Shown: in pieces, positions 10,057 through 21,100 of the stretch
How the letters are laid out: every line of letters starts with the position of its first letter
Position numbering within the stretch: the stretch's first letter is position 1
Assembly (NCBI GenBank): GCA_029215795.1
Contig: JARDYH010000004.1
Coordinates: forward strand, 214,684,517-214,748,516
Length of the DNA: 64,000 nucleotides
From: Anniella stebbinsi
Taxonomy: Eukaryota; Chordata; Lepidosauria; Squamata; Anniellidae
Direction: 5' to 3'
Made by a program: the position numbers and the translations under genes
Notes under the pieces: generated by a model
Told to the model about the DNA's origin: nothing
What the model saw: only the letters and a program-made list of their open reading frames with translations
Databases searched by the model: none

Positions 10057-10413
10057 GGCCCCCTCTAGATGGATTCCGTTTGACGCCTGGTTAGCCAATT
10101 ATGCGCATAATCGCTGAAGTGCTTTATCATAAATGCTTGTATGCAGGACGTAATTGACCACTCAACAGGTGACCTTACCGGTTGTTTCAAATGCGCTTTA
10201 CAAGTAGTTAATGCGCATAAGCGCTTATTCACATAGTCAAAATGCGCTTTAACGGACAGAGTAAAATAAAACTCGCTATTTAACGCGCATTCGATAATGC
10301 GCATAATCGGAGAGATAACACGCCTCTACGCCCGATTTGTGCTCCGTTCTTGTAGAGGTAAATTTTTTAATGCGCCTTGAAAGAACTTTAAATGCCTCTT
10401 GTAGAGGCAGCCT
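10057..10413 (+). repeat. GCGCAT-rich MITE-like repeat, copy 2 (full length)
   Basis: Spans from CCCCCTCTAGATGGATT to CTCTTGTAGAGGCAGCC, about 357 bp. Its middle (about 10,120-10,190) differs from the other copies, replacing their GGAGGCGGCGAAGCGC segment. The right half matches copies 3 and 6 closely. The terminal CTTGTAGAGG motif also occurs sub-terminally at about 10,350. Confidence 0.88.
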
Positions 10414-10636
10414 TTGTTGTTTTCAAGAGTATGGGTTGCTTTGCTTTTATTTATTAATTGCTTTTATGTGGTCACTTTTAGAATTGCTTTAATTTTTTTT
10501 TAATGTCAGCTGCCCTGTGTGTGTGTGCTTTCCCTGGATCACAAACGGGAAAGGCTTTTGTTTCTACAATATTTTTGAACAAGTAAAGCCTATTGTTGCT
10601 TCTATTGCTCCTCCCATTCTGCATTTTTGCTAGACG

Positions 10637-11375
10637 GGCTTTTTTATTATTTATTTATTTATTTATTTATTACATTTGTATACCGCCCCATAGCCGAAGC
10701 TCTCTGGGCGGTTTACATAGGATTAAAAACAATTAAAAACAATATACAAAAATTAAAACAGCAAAAACATACAACATACACACAATCTATACATTTAAAA
10801 ACCACATCAACACTTCAAAAACTACAAAAACAAAACAAAACAAACACAGGCTCCTCAGATATTGCCAAATGCCTGAGAGAAGAGGAAAGTCTTGACCTGG
10901 CACCGAAAAGATAACAATGTTGGCGCCAGGCAGGCCTCGTCGGGGAGATCGTTCCACAATTGGGGAGCCACCACAGAGAAGGCCCTCTCTCTTGTTGCTG
11001 ACCTCCGAGCCTCCCTCGGAGGAGGCACTCGGATGAGGGCCTTAGATGTTGAATGTAGTGTTCGGGTAGGTTCATGTTGGGAAAGGCGTTCCATCAGGTA
11101 TTGTGGTCCCAAGCCGTGTAAGGCTTTATAGGTTAAAACCAGCACCTTGAACCGGGCTCGGAAACATACAGGCAGCCAATGCAAGCGGGCCAGAGTAGGT
11201 CTTATATGTTCGAACCTACTGGTTCCAGTTATCAATCTGGCCGCTGCATTTTGCACAAGCTGCAGCTTCCGAACCACCTTCAAAGGCAGCCCCACGTAGA
11301 GTGCATTGCAGTAATCTAACTTGGAGGTTACCAGAGCATGGACAACTGTAGCCAGGTTATCCCTGTCCAGATTGT
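10637..11375 (-). mobile_element. L2-clade LINE, 5'-truncated, RT C-terminus plus tail
   Basis: The minus-strand frame (open from 11466 to 10855) contains the LINE-typical stretches ATVVHALVTSKLDYCNALYV and WLPVCFRARFKVLVLTYKAL, then ERAFSVVAPQLWNDLPDEA. It is the same family as the LINE at 59.6 kb. It ends in a 3' UTR with the CCGCCCAGAGAGCTTCGGC motif and a TAAATA tail near 10,640. Residues encoded upstream of about 11,375 do not resemble the LINE and come from the flank. It lacks the catalytic YADD segment, so it is inactive. Confidence 0.85.
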
Positions 11376-11985
11376 CTCTCTTGCTGGGGCATTCCAGAGG
11401 GGAAGGTAAGGATGCTGGGGAGGCCTCAGGATAGCTCATATTCCAACCTCTCCAGTCCCCTCTCACCTACCAGAACGTCCCCTTTAACCCCTCTCCGAGA
11501 TTGAGGTCCCAACCTTGGAGAGGTAGGCACAGATTTTCAACACCAACTGAGAAGGGGAGGGAGCCGAATGTGGATTCCTGGAAAGGACTCCGACCTTGGA
11601 TCCAGGAATCCGAAATATCTTATGCTCCCCCCCCCCATCCCTAACACTGCCTAGGCACCATAGGTTCTTCTTTGTGGTCTCTGTGCATCACACGTGGGCC
11701 CTGCGCCCACGTGGAGTACCATTGGGAAACTTCTAGAGCTGAGGTGTTTGTGGCGGGAACCTCTCCCCCACAGCACAGTGCACACGCTCAGCAGGAGTTC
11801 CTGCCCATTCTCCTCTTTCGACCGTCATCATGGCTACACCATTCTGAGGATTTCTCTTCAAATTTCCTTTGCCATTTGTTATAAGTTCTAAAAATTGTTT
11901 TTGTTAGTTAGGATAGTATTATAGTTAGGATTATAGTTGTTCATTTTGGACTGCGCTGTGGCCCGAACGTCGTCGGACGGGTCGT

Positions 11986-12766
11986 ATGGCCTTGAGGGAT
12001 CTGTTTCAGAAGTGTTCTGCCTGTGGGAGCAAACTTTTACCTTCTGACAGACATTCCCTCTGTCCGTTGTGTCTTGGAGAAGGACACATCGTGGAAAAGT
12101 GTTGCTTTTGCCAGGCTTTTTCTAAGCAAACTTGGAGACATTGTTCTGATAGACTTAAGGCCATTATGTGTACCAAAATTCTCCAAGTGGTTGATACCGT
12201 GGAAGATCAACCCACAGATAGTGCCTCACCCTTGTCCCCACCTCTACAAGAACTGGGACCTAGTGGATCTACGGCCTCGCCAACTCATGCTCTAACTTTA
12301 AATATAGCCAAAAAGTTGTCGATGAGGGCAAAATCCACCAAGGCTACTTCTAACACTCTGGATAATCAGAGGAAGAAGAAGAAAAAGCCAAAAAAGGTAG
12401 CCCTTGTTGTCTCAAATGGCACCTTTAGAATTACCATCGCGTCCTTTGGCCTTGGACAATGTCAACACCGAGCATCCTGACACTCCTTGGCGTCACTTAG
12501 CTACGGAAATTATCAATACCAATGATCCGATACCAATTGACTCTCCTTCACCTACGGAATCAGGCCTCCATCGATCACCAGAACCTTTGGCTTCGATTTC
12601 AGCTCTCTGCCACTCACCTGACTTACCACCTCCTCGGGGGATACCTTCTCCTCCTCCTTTGCTCAATTCGCCTATTCCATCGGCACAGGCTAGAGTTGTA
12701 TTGGACCTACATCCACTTACTTCTATGTCCAAGGGAGAGATTAGGGAGCATTCTCCACACCAGTAG
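11986..12766 (+). pseudogene. DIRS copy 2 ORF1 remnant (frameshifted)
   Basis: The first frame (11,986-12,480) opens with MALRDLFQKCSACGSK and keeps the Cys/His cluster CPLCLGEGH and CCFC found in copy 1 ORF1. A Pro/Ser-rich continuation is in a different frame (12,404-12,766). It ends where the internal deletion joins recombinase sequence. The product would be a truncated Gag-like protein. Confidence 0.82.
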
Positions 12767-12774
12767 CAACCACC

Positions 12775-13590
12775 TTCCTGTCAGCAATTTCAGAGCTTCA
12801 GCCTCCACTTCAGGGTTTTACCATTTTTTCGCACCCTCTCTCTAAGAGATTTCTTAAGGGCGTCCACAATTTGGCACCACCGATCCATCCCGTCGTTCCA
12901 TCCTGGAGTCTTTCCGTAGTCTTGAAGGCGCTAACAGTTCCTCCTTTCGAATCTATGGCTACTTCGGATTTTAGACAATTGTCTTGGAAATCGGCCTTTT
13001 TGGTAGCCATCACGTTGGCCCGCTGATCCAATGAACTATGCGCCCTTCGAGTAGACCGCCCATACCTCTCTTTTCATAGGGATAAGGTTCTACTCCGTCC
13101 TGATCTCACCTTCTTACCAAAGATTGTCACCGATTTTCATCTCAACCAGACTGTAACCTTGCCAACATTCTTCTCGGCACTGACCACACCATTGGAGACA
13201 ACTATGCATACCCTTGATTTGTGTAGGGCACTTGCTTATTATAAGGACAGGACTGCTTCTTTTTGCTCCTCACCATGATTGTTCCTGTGTTACTTGGGCT
13301 GTAACAAAGGCGCCCCAGTTTCTTCTCAATGACTGGCTTCCTGGCTTGTTAGCACCATCAGTCTAGCCTACGAGCTGCAAGGTCTCTCCCTAACAGCACC
13401 TGTCAGAGCTCACTCCATGCGTGCCATGGCAGCCTCAGCAGCTTTTGACAAGGGAATTACTGTCACGGACTTGTGCAAAGTGGCAACCTGGTCACACCCT
13501 TCTACCTTTGTCAAGCACTATAGATGATCGGGCTCAAGTGGATTGCACCTTTGGCAGGGCAGTTTTGTCACTGATACTGGCATGAACACC
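12775..13590 (+). pseudogene. DIRS copy 2 tyrosine recombinase remnant
   Basis: Conceptual translation aligns by eye with the copy 1 recombinase: FLKGVHNLAPPIHP, then SAFLVAITLAR, FLPKIVTDFHLNQ, DLCKVATWSHPSTFVKHYR. Several in-frame stops and changed catalytic context are present; the arginine box reads AR-stop, and the H-x-x-R box is altered to AHSMRAMAAS. The N-terminal portion is missing. Inactive. Confidence 0.85.
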
Positions 13591-13624
13591 TTCCCTCCTC
13601 ATGGTAAGTCAGCTTGCTATTCAC

Positions 13625-13715
13625 CCATGTGTGATACACAGAGACCATGAAGAAGAAAGACAGGTTGCTTACCTGTAACTGGAGTTCTCCGAGTGGTCAT
13701 CTGTGCATTCACACA
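13625..13715 (+). repeat. DIRS copy 2 internal complementary region
   Basis: Contains the reverse complement of the left tip (ACAGAGACCATGAAGAAGAA) fused to the reverse complement of the right tip (GACAGGTTGCTTACCTGTAA). This is the same architecture as at 4147-4240 and follows the recombinase remnant. Retention of this region and both termini is consistent with mobilisation in trans. Confidence 0.88.
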
Positions 13716-14183
13716 ACCCACCCGCCTTCCCTGCGGCGGTGTCATGTTATTTGAGATACCGGTGTTGACCTTCCATGTCGACTACCCATGTCGACTATCC
13801 TGGTACTATGCTACTATCCCAGGTATTGTATCAATCAATTCCTTCGGTTCCGAGGCCACAATGTTGGTCTCAATGAACTGAGGAAAATGGGTGGGAACCC
13901 CTGCTGAGCGTGCACACTGCGCTGTGGGGGAGGGGGTTCCCTCCTAAACCGCCTTAGCTCTAGAAGTTTCCCGACAGTGCTCCACGCAGGTGCAGAGCCC
14001 ATGCACAGATGATCACTCGAAGAATACCAGTTACAGGTAAGCAACCTGTCTATTTTGCTCTCCTCTTAGAAGGGCTCAGTACAATGAATCAGACCAAGAA
14101 ATAACTGTTTTCAAGTTGTTTCAGCATCCTTGAAATGGAAGCCATATAGGGGCTTCTACTCTTAAGTAAATCTTTGCATAAAT

Positions 14184-14762
14184 ATTTTATTTATTTATTA
14201 CATTTATATCCTGCCTTTTTTCCTCCAAGGAACCCCAAGACGGTGTATATAATCCTCCTCCTCTCCATTTTTATCCTCACAACAACAACAACCCTGTGAG
14301 GTAGGTTGGGCTGAGAGTCTGTGACTGGCCCAAAGTCACCCAGTGAGCATCCATGGCTGAGTGGGGACTAGAACCTGGATCTCCCGACTCCCGGTCCAAG
14401 GCTGCCTCTACAAGAGAGGTTTAAAGCTCTTTCAAGGCGCTTAAAATTTTTTACCTCTACAAGAACGGAGCACAAATCGGGCGTAGAGGCGCGTTATCTC
14501 TCCGATTATGCGCATTATCGAATGCGCGTTAAATAGCGAGTTTTATTTTACTCTGTCCGTTAAAGCGCATTTTGACTATGTGAATAAGCGCTTATGCGCA
14601 TTAACGACTTGTAAAGCGCATTTTGGTCATCCTTTAATGCGCTTCGCCGCCTCTCGCCGCCTCTTGTCACCTCTCGTGCAGAGGTATTAGGCGTAAATGC
14701 GCGTTCGTGATTATGCGCATAATCGCCTAACCACTCTAGCCACTACACTACACTGGTGTGTT
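14184..14762 (-). mobile_element. Sauria-type tRNA SINE, split by a GCGCAT repeat
   Basis: Reading the minus strand, the SINE has a tRNA-like 5' head (GTAGTGGCTA...), the conserved CCCACTCAGCCATG and CAGTCACAGACTCTCAGCC block, and the 3' body GAGGAT..AAAATGG ending in a TAAATAAA tail near 14,184. The head is separated from the body by the repeat at 14,400-14,731. Comparison with the uninterrupted copy at 62,995-63,219 shows the split. It is transcribed by RNA polymerase III in active copies. Confidence 0.88.
14400..14731 (-). repeat. GCGCAT-rich MITE-like repeat, copy 3, nested in SINE
   Basis: Inverted relative to copies 1 and 2, starting GGCTGCCTCTACAAGAG and ending near ATTATGCGCATAATCGCC. 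The far end lacks the usual ~28 terminal bases. It interrupts a Sauria SINE between GGTCCAA and CACTCTAG, so it is younger than that SINE. CpG content is well preserved. Confidence 0.88.
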
Positions 14763-15149
14763 TCATACAAGAGCTCCAAATATTTTTTGTATTTAAATCC
14801 CACTTTGGAAAATGAAAGGGTTGTACCATAATTTACAAATCATCATAAGTGCTGATCTAAGAGGTCAAATGCTTCTAGTGCATAATCACTTTTTATGATA
14901 TGACTGAAAGCATTTTTATAGTTATATGAGTGGCTGTCATGCTTTCCTAGCAGAAAAAAAAACATCCTGCTTTATAGCAGGGGAAAGGGCATCTCTCCAC
15001 TTGCCTTATGTAAGGCCATGACTCTTAACACCATGTAAATTAAACTGGAATGACTACTGACACTCTGAGCTGTACTCAGAACTGCAAATATACATTAAAC
15101 TCAGGATAACTGTTTACTGCAAGTTGAACTCATATGAATTGATCTGGGG

Positions 15150-15726
15150 GGTGTTTATACGAGGTCGCATTGGTGCCTCGAGCCCCCACTATCCCGCACT
15201 TGCGCTCCTGCTGGTTGTCTCCACAGCAAGGAGCGCAAGAGGTGTGGACACCCGTGCTTCTGCGTCAATGCCACCACACCTGTGCACCCCTGCACATCAC
15301 TGCACAAGTGCCGCGCATCTGCGCGCCCCCATGGTTTTTTTTAAATTGTTTTTTAAAAATATTTTTATGTTTATGTGCTTCTCCAGTGTGCTTCTCCTTC
15401 TGCAATGCTGGAGAAGTGCAGAGGTGTTCCAGCGGCCATTCGGCTCGCTGGTCCGCCCCCTCCTTTCCCCCCTCTTCCTGTCTGGCGACCAATCAGGGGT
15501 TGCTATTGGCTGGGACATGCCTCCAGTGCAACACAGGAGCAAGGCGACAGACGGCAAATGTGCATCTGTGTTTTGCTCACAGGAAAAAGTTGCAGCAATT
15601 CCCTGACTTTTTAAAACTGGAGCTTCGGGGTAATGCTCTGGGACGGCTCTGCGATGGCTGCTGTGTCATATACATGACCTAGTGCCACTGAGGATCCATC
15701 CTAGGACTTTCCCCTTGTCAAGACAA
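15150..15726 (+). repeat. ~520-bp interspersed repeat with inverted CCAAT boxes, copy 1
   Basis: The right two thirds match 34,515-34,852: CAGCGGCCATT.GGCTC, CCAATCAGG, ATTGGCTGGG, GACAGACGGCA, TGCCACTGAGGATCCA. The left part is more divergent and GC-rich. A CCAAT at 15,489 faces an ATTGG at 15,505. Several open frames cross it, but they are not conserved with the second copy. The class is unknown. Confidence 0.7.
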
Positions 15727-16117
15727 GCTCTTTATCACCTTGATTGTGACTATGACATGGGAAGAGTTGTCCAGAGTGACTAACAGTGTGATTGTATACA
15801 TCACACAGAAGTCCCACTGAGTAAACTGGAGCTTATTCCCAAGTAAGTTGGGTATAGAACTATAGCCTAAAGTGTACTAAAGGATATTTCAGGCTGGAGA
15901 CAGACTGTAGCTTTTTGAGAACTGAAAGTGCTATTATAGAAAATATTTTTTTCCCATGGTGGATACGCCCATTTATTTCGCCTCATTCTTGTCTCCGGTC
16001 AAACAGGTTTTGCAGATGCTTGAAAAGCTACGAAACCCCACAAAAACTGACAAAGGAGACTGAGAGGAGAGTACCATTCACTAAAGGTAACCATGTCTTC
16101 TGAGAGAGGGGGCCAGT

Positions 16118-16680
16118 TAGGGTGACCATATGAAAAGGAGGACAGGACTCCTGTATCTTTAACAGTAGGGTGACCATATTTGGGAAACCAAAAAGAGGAC
16201 ACCCAGTGGGGGAGGGGGCATCCCTGGGTGTCGGAAAGCACATCATTCCCCTCACCATGCTATTGGCAGCTGCCATTAGCATGGCGGTTGTGAATGACAT
16301 GCTTTCCAGAGGCCCCAGGAAGTGTGCTTTCCCCTCCTCCACTCCAATTGGGGCAGCCCCGATTGGAGAGGAGGAGGGGAAAGCATGTCATTACTGCCTC
16401 CCACTGCTCCAATAGGGGCCTCCGGAAAGCATGTCATTTCCCCCTTCCCCCGCCACACTAATGGCGGAAAGTGTGTCATTCCAGGATATTACAGAAAATT
16501 ACAGAAAATCCCCCCCGACACTCAGGATTGAACAAAAACTAGAACAAATCCAGGAAAATCCTGACAGTTGGAATTTCAGCAGGTGTCATTTGTATGCATG
16601 CAGCACCTGGTGAAATTCCCTTCTCTATGCAACTGTTAAAGATACAGGAGTCCTGTCCTCCTTTTCATATGGTCACCCTA
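16118..16680. repeat. Tc1/mariner-like MITE with ~48-bp inverted ends
   Basis: The left end TAGGGTGACCATATGAAAAG and the right end, its reverse complement, extend for about 48 bp through ...TCCTGTATCTTTAACAG. TA at both edges fits a TA target site. The interior contains a second GGGTGACCATATTTGGG unit at about 16,165, suggesting a nested or composite insertion. Related sequence occurs at 46,783-47,099. Confidence 0.75.
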
Positions 16681-17175
16681 GGGTCAATCAAACTATCTCA
16701 CGCATTGAAAGACCTCCTTAAGGCACACTCGTATGCATGTTTAGTGAGAAGAAACCCCAACAACACCCAACATCCCCCATGCTGAAGCGCTTTTGTTGTA
16801 GGAAGAAATAATCTGTTTCCCCCCCATCTAAACATGCATAGTATTGTGCTATTAATTATTTAAAAGATTGTGTGAAAAAGGAGGTTTTGGAATTAGTATT
16901 TAATGTTTTGACAGCGGCAAAAATCTCAGTAACTTGTTTTTGGAAAAAGGCTACTGCCCCTCCTCTGTCTGATTTTTTTTAGGATCTGGGAGGTGGCAAT
17001 ACAGATGAAATGACGTTTTTATATAAGGGCTAGAGAAATCTTTTGGATATGTTTATTGAAAGATGGGGTGTCTTTCTCATGTTTTGGAATGATACATTTA
17101 GAGAGGATTTTCATCTATATTTGTGGTTTTCCCTGATCAGTTTTTTTAACGGTTGAAAGCTATGTACACATGCAT

Positions 17176-17211
<36 letters not shown>

Positions 17212-18585
17212 ATTCAATAAAGTTTAAAAAGAAAGGAAAGAAAATGTGAGGGGTTCGTGTTATGCAGCCCTGCCCCGCATTGTTGATGCATGATGCCTGC
17301 TACCCTATTTACAGTACTGCTGGCGGGTGGGGGCTACACATGTGTTCTTTCATTGCGTGAAGGAGTTCAAGTGAAACCACCCCATAATCTCAAACTGTCT
17401 TCAAGACACTGTTGCTAATTAAAGGACTGAATATGTATCCTAGGGCCTCCTTCGTACATTATGGATCTACTGAGTACCATTCTCTGACAGAGAGCAGCCA
17501 TGTGCTTCTCTCTCTACCTCATGTAAAGTGTGATATTAGGGCTTTGTGTGTAGAGTTGAATGTGTAATGGCTCCGTTCCTTCAGTTTTCCCCCCTCAAAA
17601 ATGGCTAGGGGAGACCAGGCAGAAAATTGCTTCTTGCTGACTCAGCCCTTTGGTCCTTCTAGTCCAGGGGTGGACGCCTGGACTAGGTCTGGATTGCCTC
17701 CCAATTGAGAGGGCCCAGATAGTGTCAGGAGGGAGGTCCCCTCAAAGCACAACTCCCTGACATCACCTGTGTCATGCCCCCAACAGAGGATGATGTCCAG
17801 GCCATGCCAAGGCCTGCACCATGACACAGGCCTGAGCCTGTAGAGGAGCCTGCTGAGATCCCAGCCCCTCGGGAAGAGGGGAAGTTGCCTCAGAGGAGGA
17901 GGCTGAGCGCCCCCCTCCAAGTCCCAGGAAGCAATGGTGCCAGAGGAGACAGGCCCAACTCAAAGAAGCTCGATGAAGTGCCAGGCTGTGGCAGAGTTTT
18001 ACTCAGGAGGAAAGAGGCTCCTCATGAGTAGAAGGCCCTCCTCTTTGCAATCCAAGACTTTTTGCAATCGACGTGAACAACTGCAGCTGGGGTTTGGGTG
18101 AGGCTCTGGCAGCTCCAGGATAAAAAGCTCAGTAGAAGCTTAGAAAAATTATGAAAAGCAATGCCTGTGTTTAACTCTGGTGCCAGCCTGCTACCTACCT
18201 GTAGACCCTGCTTTTTGCTTGGACCCTGCTCTGTAAGTGATCTTGGCCTGGGTTTGACCATTCCCTGTGAATAATCCTTTTTTCTATAGTGCTTGACTTT
18301 GCTATTTGCCTCGTTGAATTTGACTAGGAGTGTTTGTGGAGTCTAGCTTGGCTTCCCCCTTGTTTGACTCTCCAGACCCCCAGCTCAGCCTCAACAACAC
18401 CCAGTGGGGAAATAAGACAATCTGGCCCATTTTCTGTGCAGAAAGGAACTAAGTAGCTGGCTTTCCCCCATCTCTTGTTGTCCTAGATGGTGAGGGATGA
18501 GCGAAGCGGCTGCACTAAAGTGGACTCAGCCGGCGCCTCAAGGAATGCGTTGAGTCTCATGCTGGCTTCACACTACCCTTGTGCC
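16681..18585. other. No gene recognised
   Basis: Non-coding DNA with a TG microsatellite at about 17,176-17,205. Short overlapping open frames at 17.6-18.3 kb have no recognisable domain. Confidence 0.5.
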
Positions 18586-18677
18586 CTCTACATGTGTTGG
18601 ACCAACTTCCATGCTGGCTGGGAATGATGGGAGTTGCAGTCCAACACATCTGGAGGCTACCAAGTTGGGGAATTCTA
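18586..18677. repeat. Palindromic 'CCAGATGTGTTGGACT' MITE fragment
   Basis: Part of a family whose two halves are mirror images (CATCTGGAGG.. and GTTGGACTACAACTCCCAT). Here ATGGGAGTTGCAGTCCAACA and CATCTGGAGGCTACCAAG are visible. Other copies are at 29,785, 31,612, 49,218, 54,830 and 55,425. Confidence 0.65.
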
Positions 18678-18917
18678 TCTCAGCGTTTCTGAAAGAGGAA
18701 GCTCTTTCTGGGCCTGCTCTGTTCTGCTCCTATTTTGGCTCAAGCAAATCTCACAAGTTGCAGAGATACAATCTCCGTTCTGACATTCAAATGGCTCATT
18801 GGATGAAGGAGAGCTCCGACTGCCCTCTGTCACAATCCTTATTGCCCTCCACGGGCTGGAGCAACTTCATTTTTCCAGAGTTCTACATTTCCTACATACA
18901 GGGCTGGATTAAAACAT

Positions 18918-19223
18918 GGGTCCACTCTACAAGAATTTGGCTTGACGCCCGGTTGTCTGATTATGTGCATCTTCTGGCAATCACTTTTATGCCTAATCCC
19001 CATACACGGGAGGCGGTGAAGCGCATTACCGCTTGTATGAAACACGCTTTAAAGGTGTTTAATGCGGAGAATTGCTTGTTTACACGGTCATAAGGCGCTT
19101 TAACGCCTGCTATTTAACGCGCATTCAATAATGTGCATAATCGGACAGAAAAAGCGCCTCAACCCCCGATTTGCGCTCCACTCTTGTAGAGGTCAAATCG
19201 GTAATGCTCTTGTAGAGGCACCC
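18918..19223 (+). repeat. GCGCAT-rich MITE-like repeat, copy 4 (decayed)
   Basis: Starts GGGTCCACTCTACAAGAATT and ends CTCTTGTAGAGGCACCC. Many GCGC motifs are changed to GTGC or ACGC-like variants, so this copy is older than copies 2, 3 and 6. The GGGT/ACCC ends suggest terminal inverted repeats. Confidence 0.85.
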
Positions 19224-19974
19224 ATGCTGAGGCCCTAAGCCATGTCAAGATTCAGAGGCAAAGAGAAAAGGTGTATCACATTGTAATAGGAAGGGTAATG
19301 AAAGGGTACCACCCTGCATTAGAGGGTGCTTGTAGATAGCCTTCTCTGAAGATGTGTATGAACACACTAATAAAGTAAGTTGATTTGAACTTCTTTTAAC
19401 TGGCTCTAGTCAATTGCCTCCAATGCTAAATGCTGTGTTGCCACGCTTTCTCTATTTAAGGTAACTGTGCTGTGAGTCACACCAGACTTTCCAACATATT
19501 TAAGCCAAAGCAATTTCAATTATAATGCATCTTAGTTATCTCCAACATAGTTAGAGGCCCCTCATAATATGAGGCCCCAAACCATGGTTTATTTGGCTTG
19601 TTCTTAAATCTGCATTGCTGGATTTAAGTTCTGGCACTGCCTCCATGAGTAGAGAATGATCCCTGCTGCATCTAACTCATAGAGGGCAATGAGAACGGTG
19701 ACAGAAGGGGAACAGAGCTGGTATAAGCATCCTCATTCTCCCTCACTGCGTGAGTTTGTCTAAGCATCCTCAACCTTGATCTATATTTTTGCCTTAATTT
19801 TGACCCACCATAGCCTGGACTACCAGGCCTAAGTAAATTGTCCACCCTTTCCTCCACATGTTTGGGGGAGGGAACATTAGGGAGCTGGGAACATTAGGGA
19901 GTTGGGTGTATGGTGGAATATTGATGTGTTTCTGCAGGCACATCGGGTTGTTCTGTGGCAATGTCAGCAATGAA

Positions 19975-20343
19975 TATAAAAGCCAAGAGAAAGTGTGCTC
20001 CTGGGCTTGCCCCTCCCTAAAGGAGACCTTTCACCCCTCCCTTAATTGCAGCTGGAAAGGGGAGGGAATGAACTGTTTGCTTTACAAGGCCCTGCAAGAG
20101 GAGTTGTCTGAGTGGGAGGAAGGGGGAAGCAAGGAACTAGCTGGCTTCTCTGTGGATTAGCCTTTTTATGTTTCAGAGAGTGGTCCCTTGGATGCCCCAG
20201 TCTGGAGAAGACTTTCCCTTCCTGCAAGCTGTACACAAGGATAAACTCGAAGCTCCACCATTCAGATCCTTGTCAAGAGGCATCAGTTTTGCTTCCAACA
20301 TATTATTCTATACTGCTGCTACCTCTTATTAAGCTCACCAAAG
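19975..20343 (+). promoter_or_regulatory. Speculative TATA promoter and untranslated first exon
   Basis: TATAAAAG at 19,975-19,982 lies ~370 bases upstream of a consensus splice donor, AAAG/GTAAGT, cut at 20,343/20,344. ABCG2 in mammals has untranslated first exons far upstream of the start-codon exon, and the next acceptor used by ABCG2 here is at 30,052. This would make an intron of ~9.7 kb. The motifs can occur by chance and there is no transcript support, so it is a hypothesis only. Confidence 0.2.
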
Positions 20344-20349
20344 GTAAGT

Positions 20350-21057
20350 CCAAACGATATCTGAGAACTTTCTTCATCTCGATTTCAGATTTTGTTCCAG
20401 CTTCCCACCTTGGTTCCTTGCGTGACTGAAAAGGGAAGGGGTGATGCATAATGCAGGACTTAAGTTTACATGCTAGCAACAGTACTTGTAGGTTTCACAG
20501 CTGTTCCGTGCTGATAGCAAGGCGGCAACTTGTCTGGTTGTGGTCTGTGGGTTTTTAGGTACATGTGCTATTCTAACTAAAAGGGGAATGCTCATATTAC
20601 ACTACCAGCCTCTGAGTATATCAATGGTTCGTTTGGGTAAGACACATAAGAATTATTTAAAATGACAGAAATATATAACTGGGTGTACTTCCAGATAAGC
20701 GTGTATAGGATTGCCGCCACAGTCAGCCAAACGCTTTCCTGAATGGAAAGTTGTTAGCCAACTTTCCAAACTAATTGTGCCTCTTTGAGCACAGTATTGC
20801 ACTGAATAGATGCCACCACAAAAAGGCGTAATTGGGGGGAAATGGGCAGAGATAAAATTAAAGTCTTGATGATCTAAGCCTGTCCTGTACTGATACCAAC
20901 TTAACTGTCCAATACCAGCTTAAACTCTTGAAAGGTATGGTAAGAACTGGGAAGCATTTATTTTTGAGAGACTGATGCTGATTACTTTAAAATCAGCCGG
21001 AATTAATTAACATTCCCTGGGAGCTGACTCGAGAGTTAAGTTATGTATTTATGTGTG

Positions 21058-21100
<43 letters not shown>

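Larger units (their letters stand above)
11665..14051 (+). mobile_element. Internally deleted DIRS-like element, copy 2
   Basis: The left tip TTCTTCTTTGTGGTCTCTG matches the ORF1-side tip of copy 1, and the right tip ends CAGTTACAGGTAAGCAACC as in copy 1. Inverted repeats (about 11,690-11,805 and 13,885-14,000) share GGGAAACTTCTAGAGCT but have diverged from copy 1, so this is another subfamily. An internal complementary region lies at 13,625-13,715. It retains the start of ORF1 and most of the recombinase but lacks RT, RNase H and the methyltransferase; the deletion junction is near 12,770. At ~2.4 kb it is non-autonomous and its ORFs are broken. Confidence 0.9.

Noticed and set aside
15124..15682. 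160-170 codon overlapping frames as a gene
   Set aside because: They run through an interspersed repeat whose second copy at 34.3 kb does not preserve the frames.
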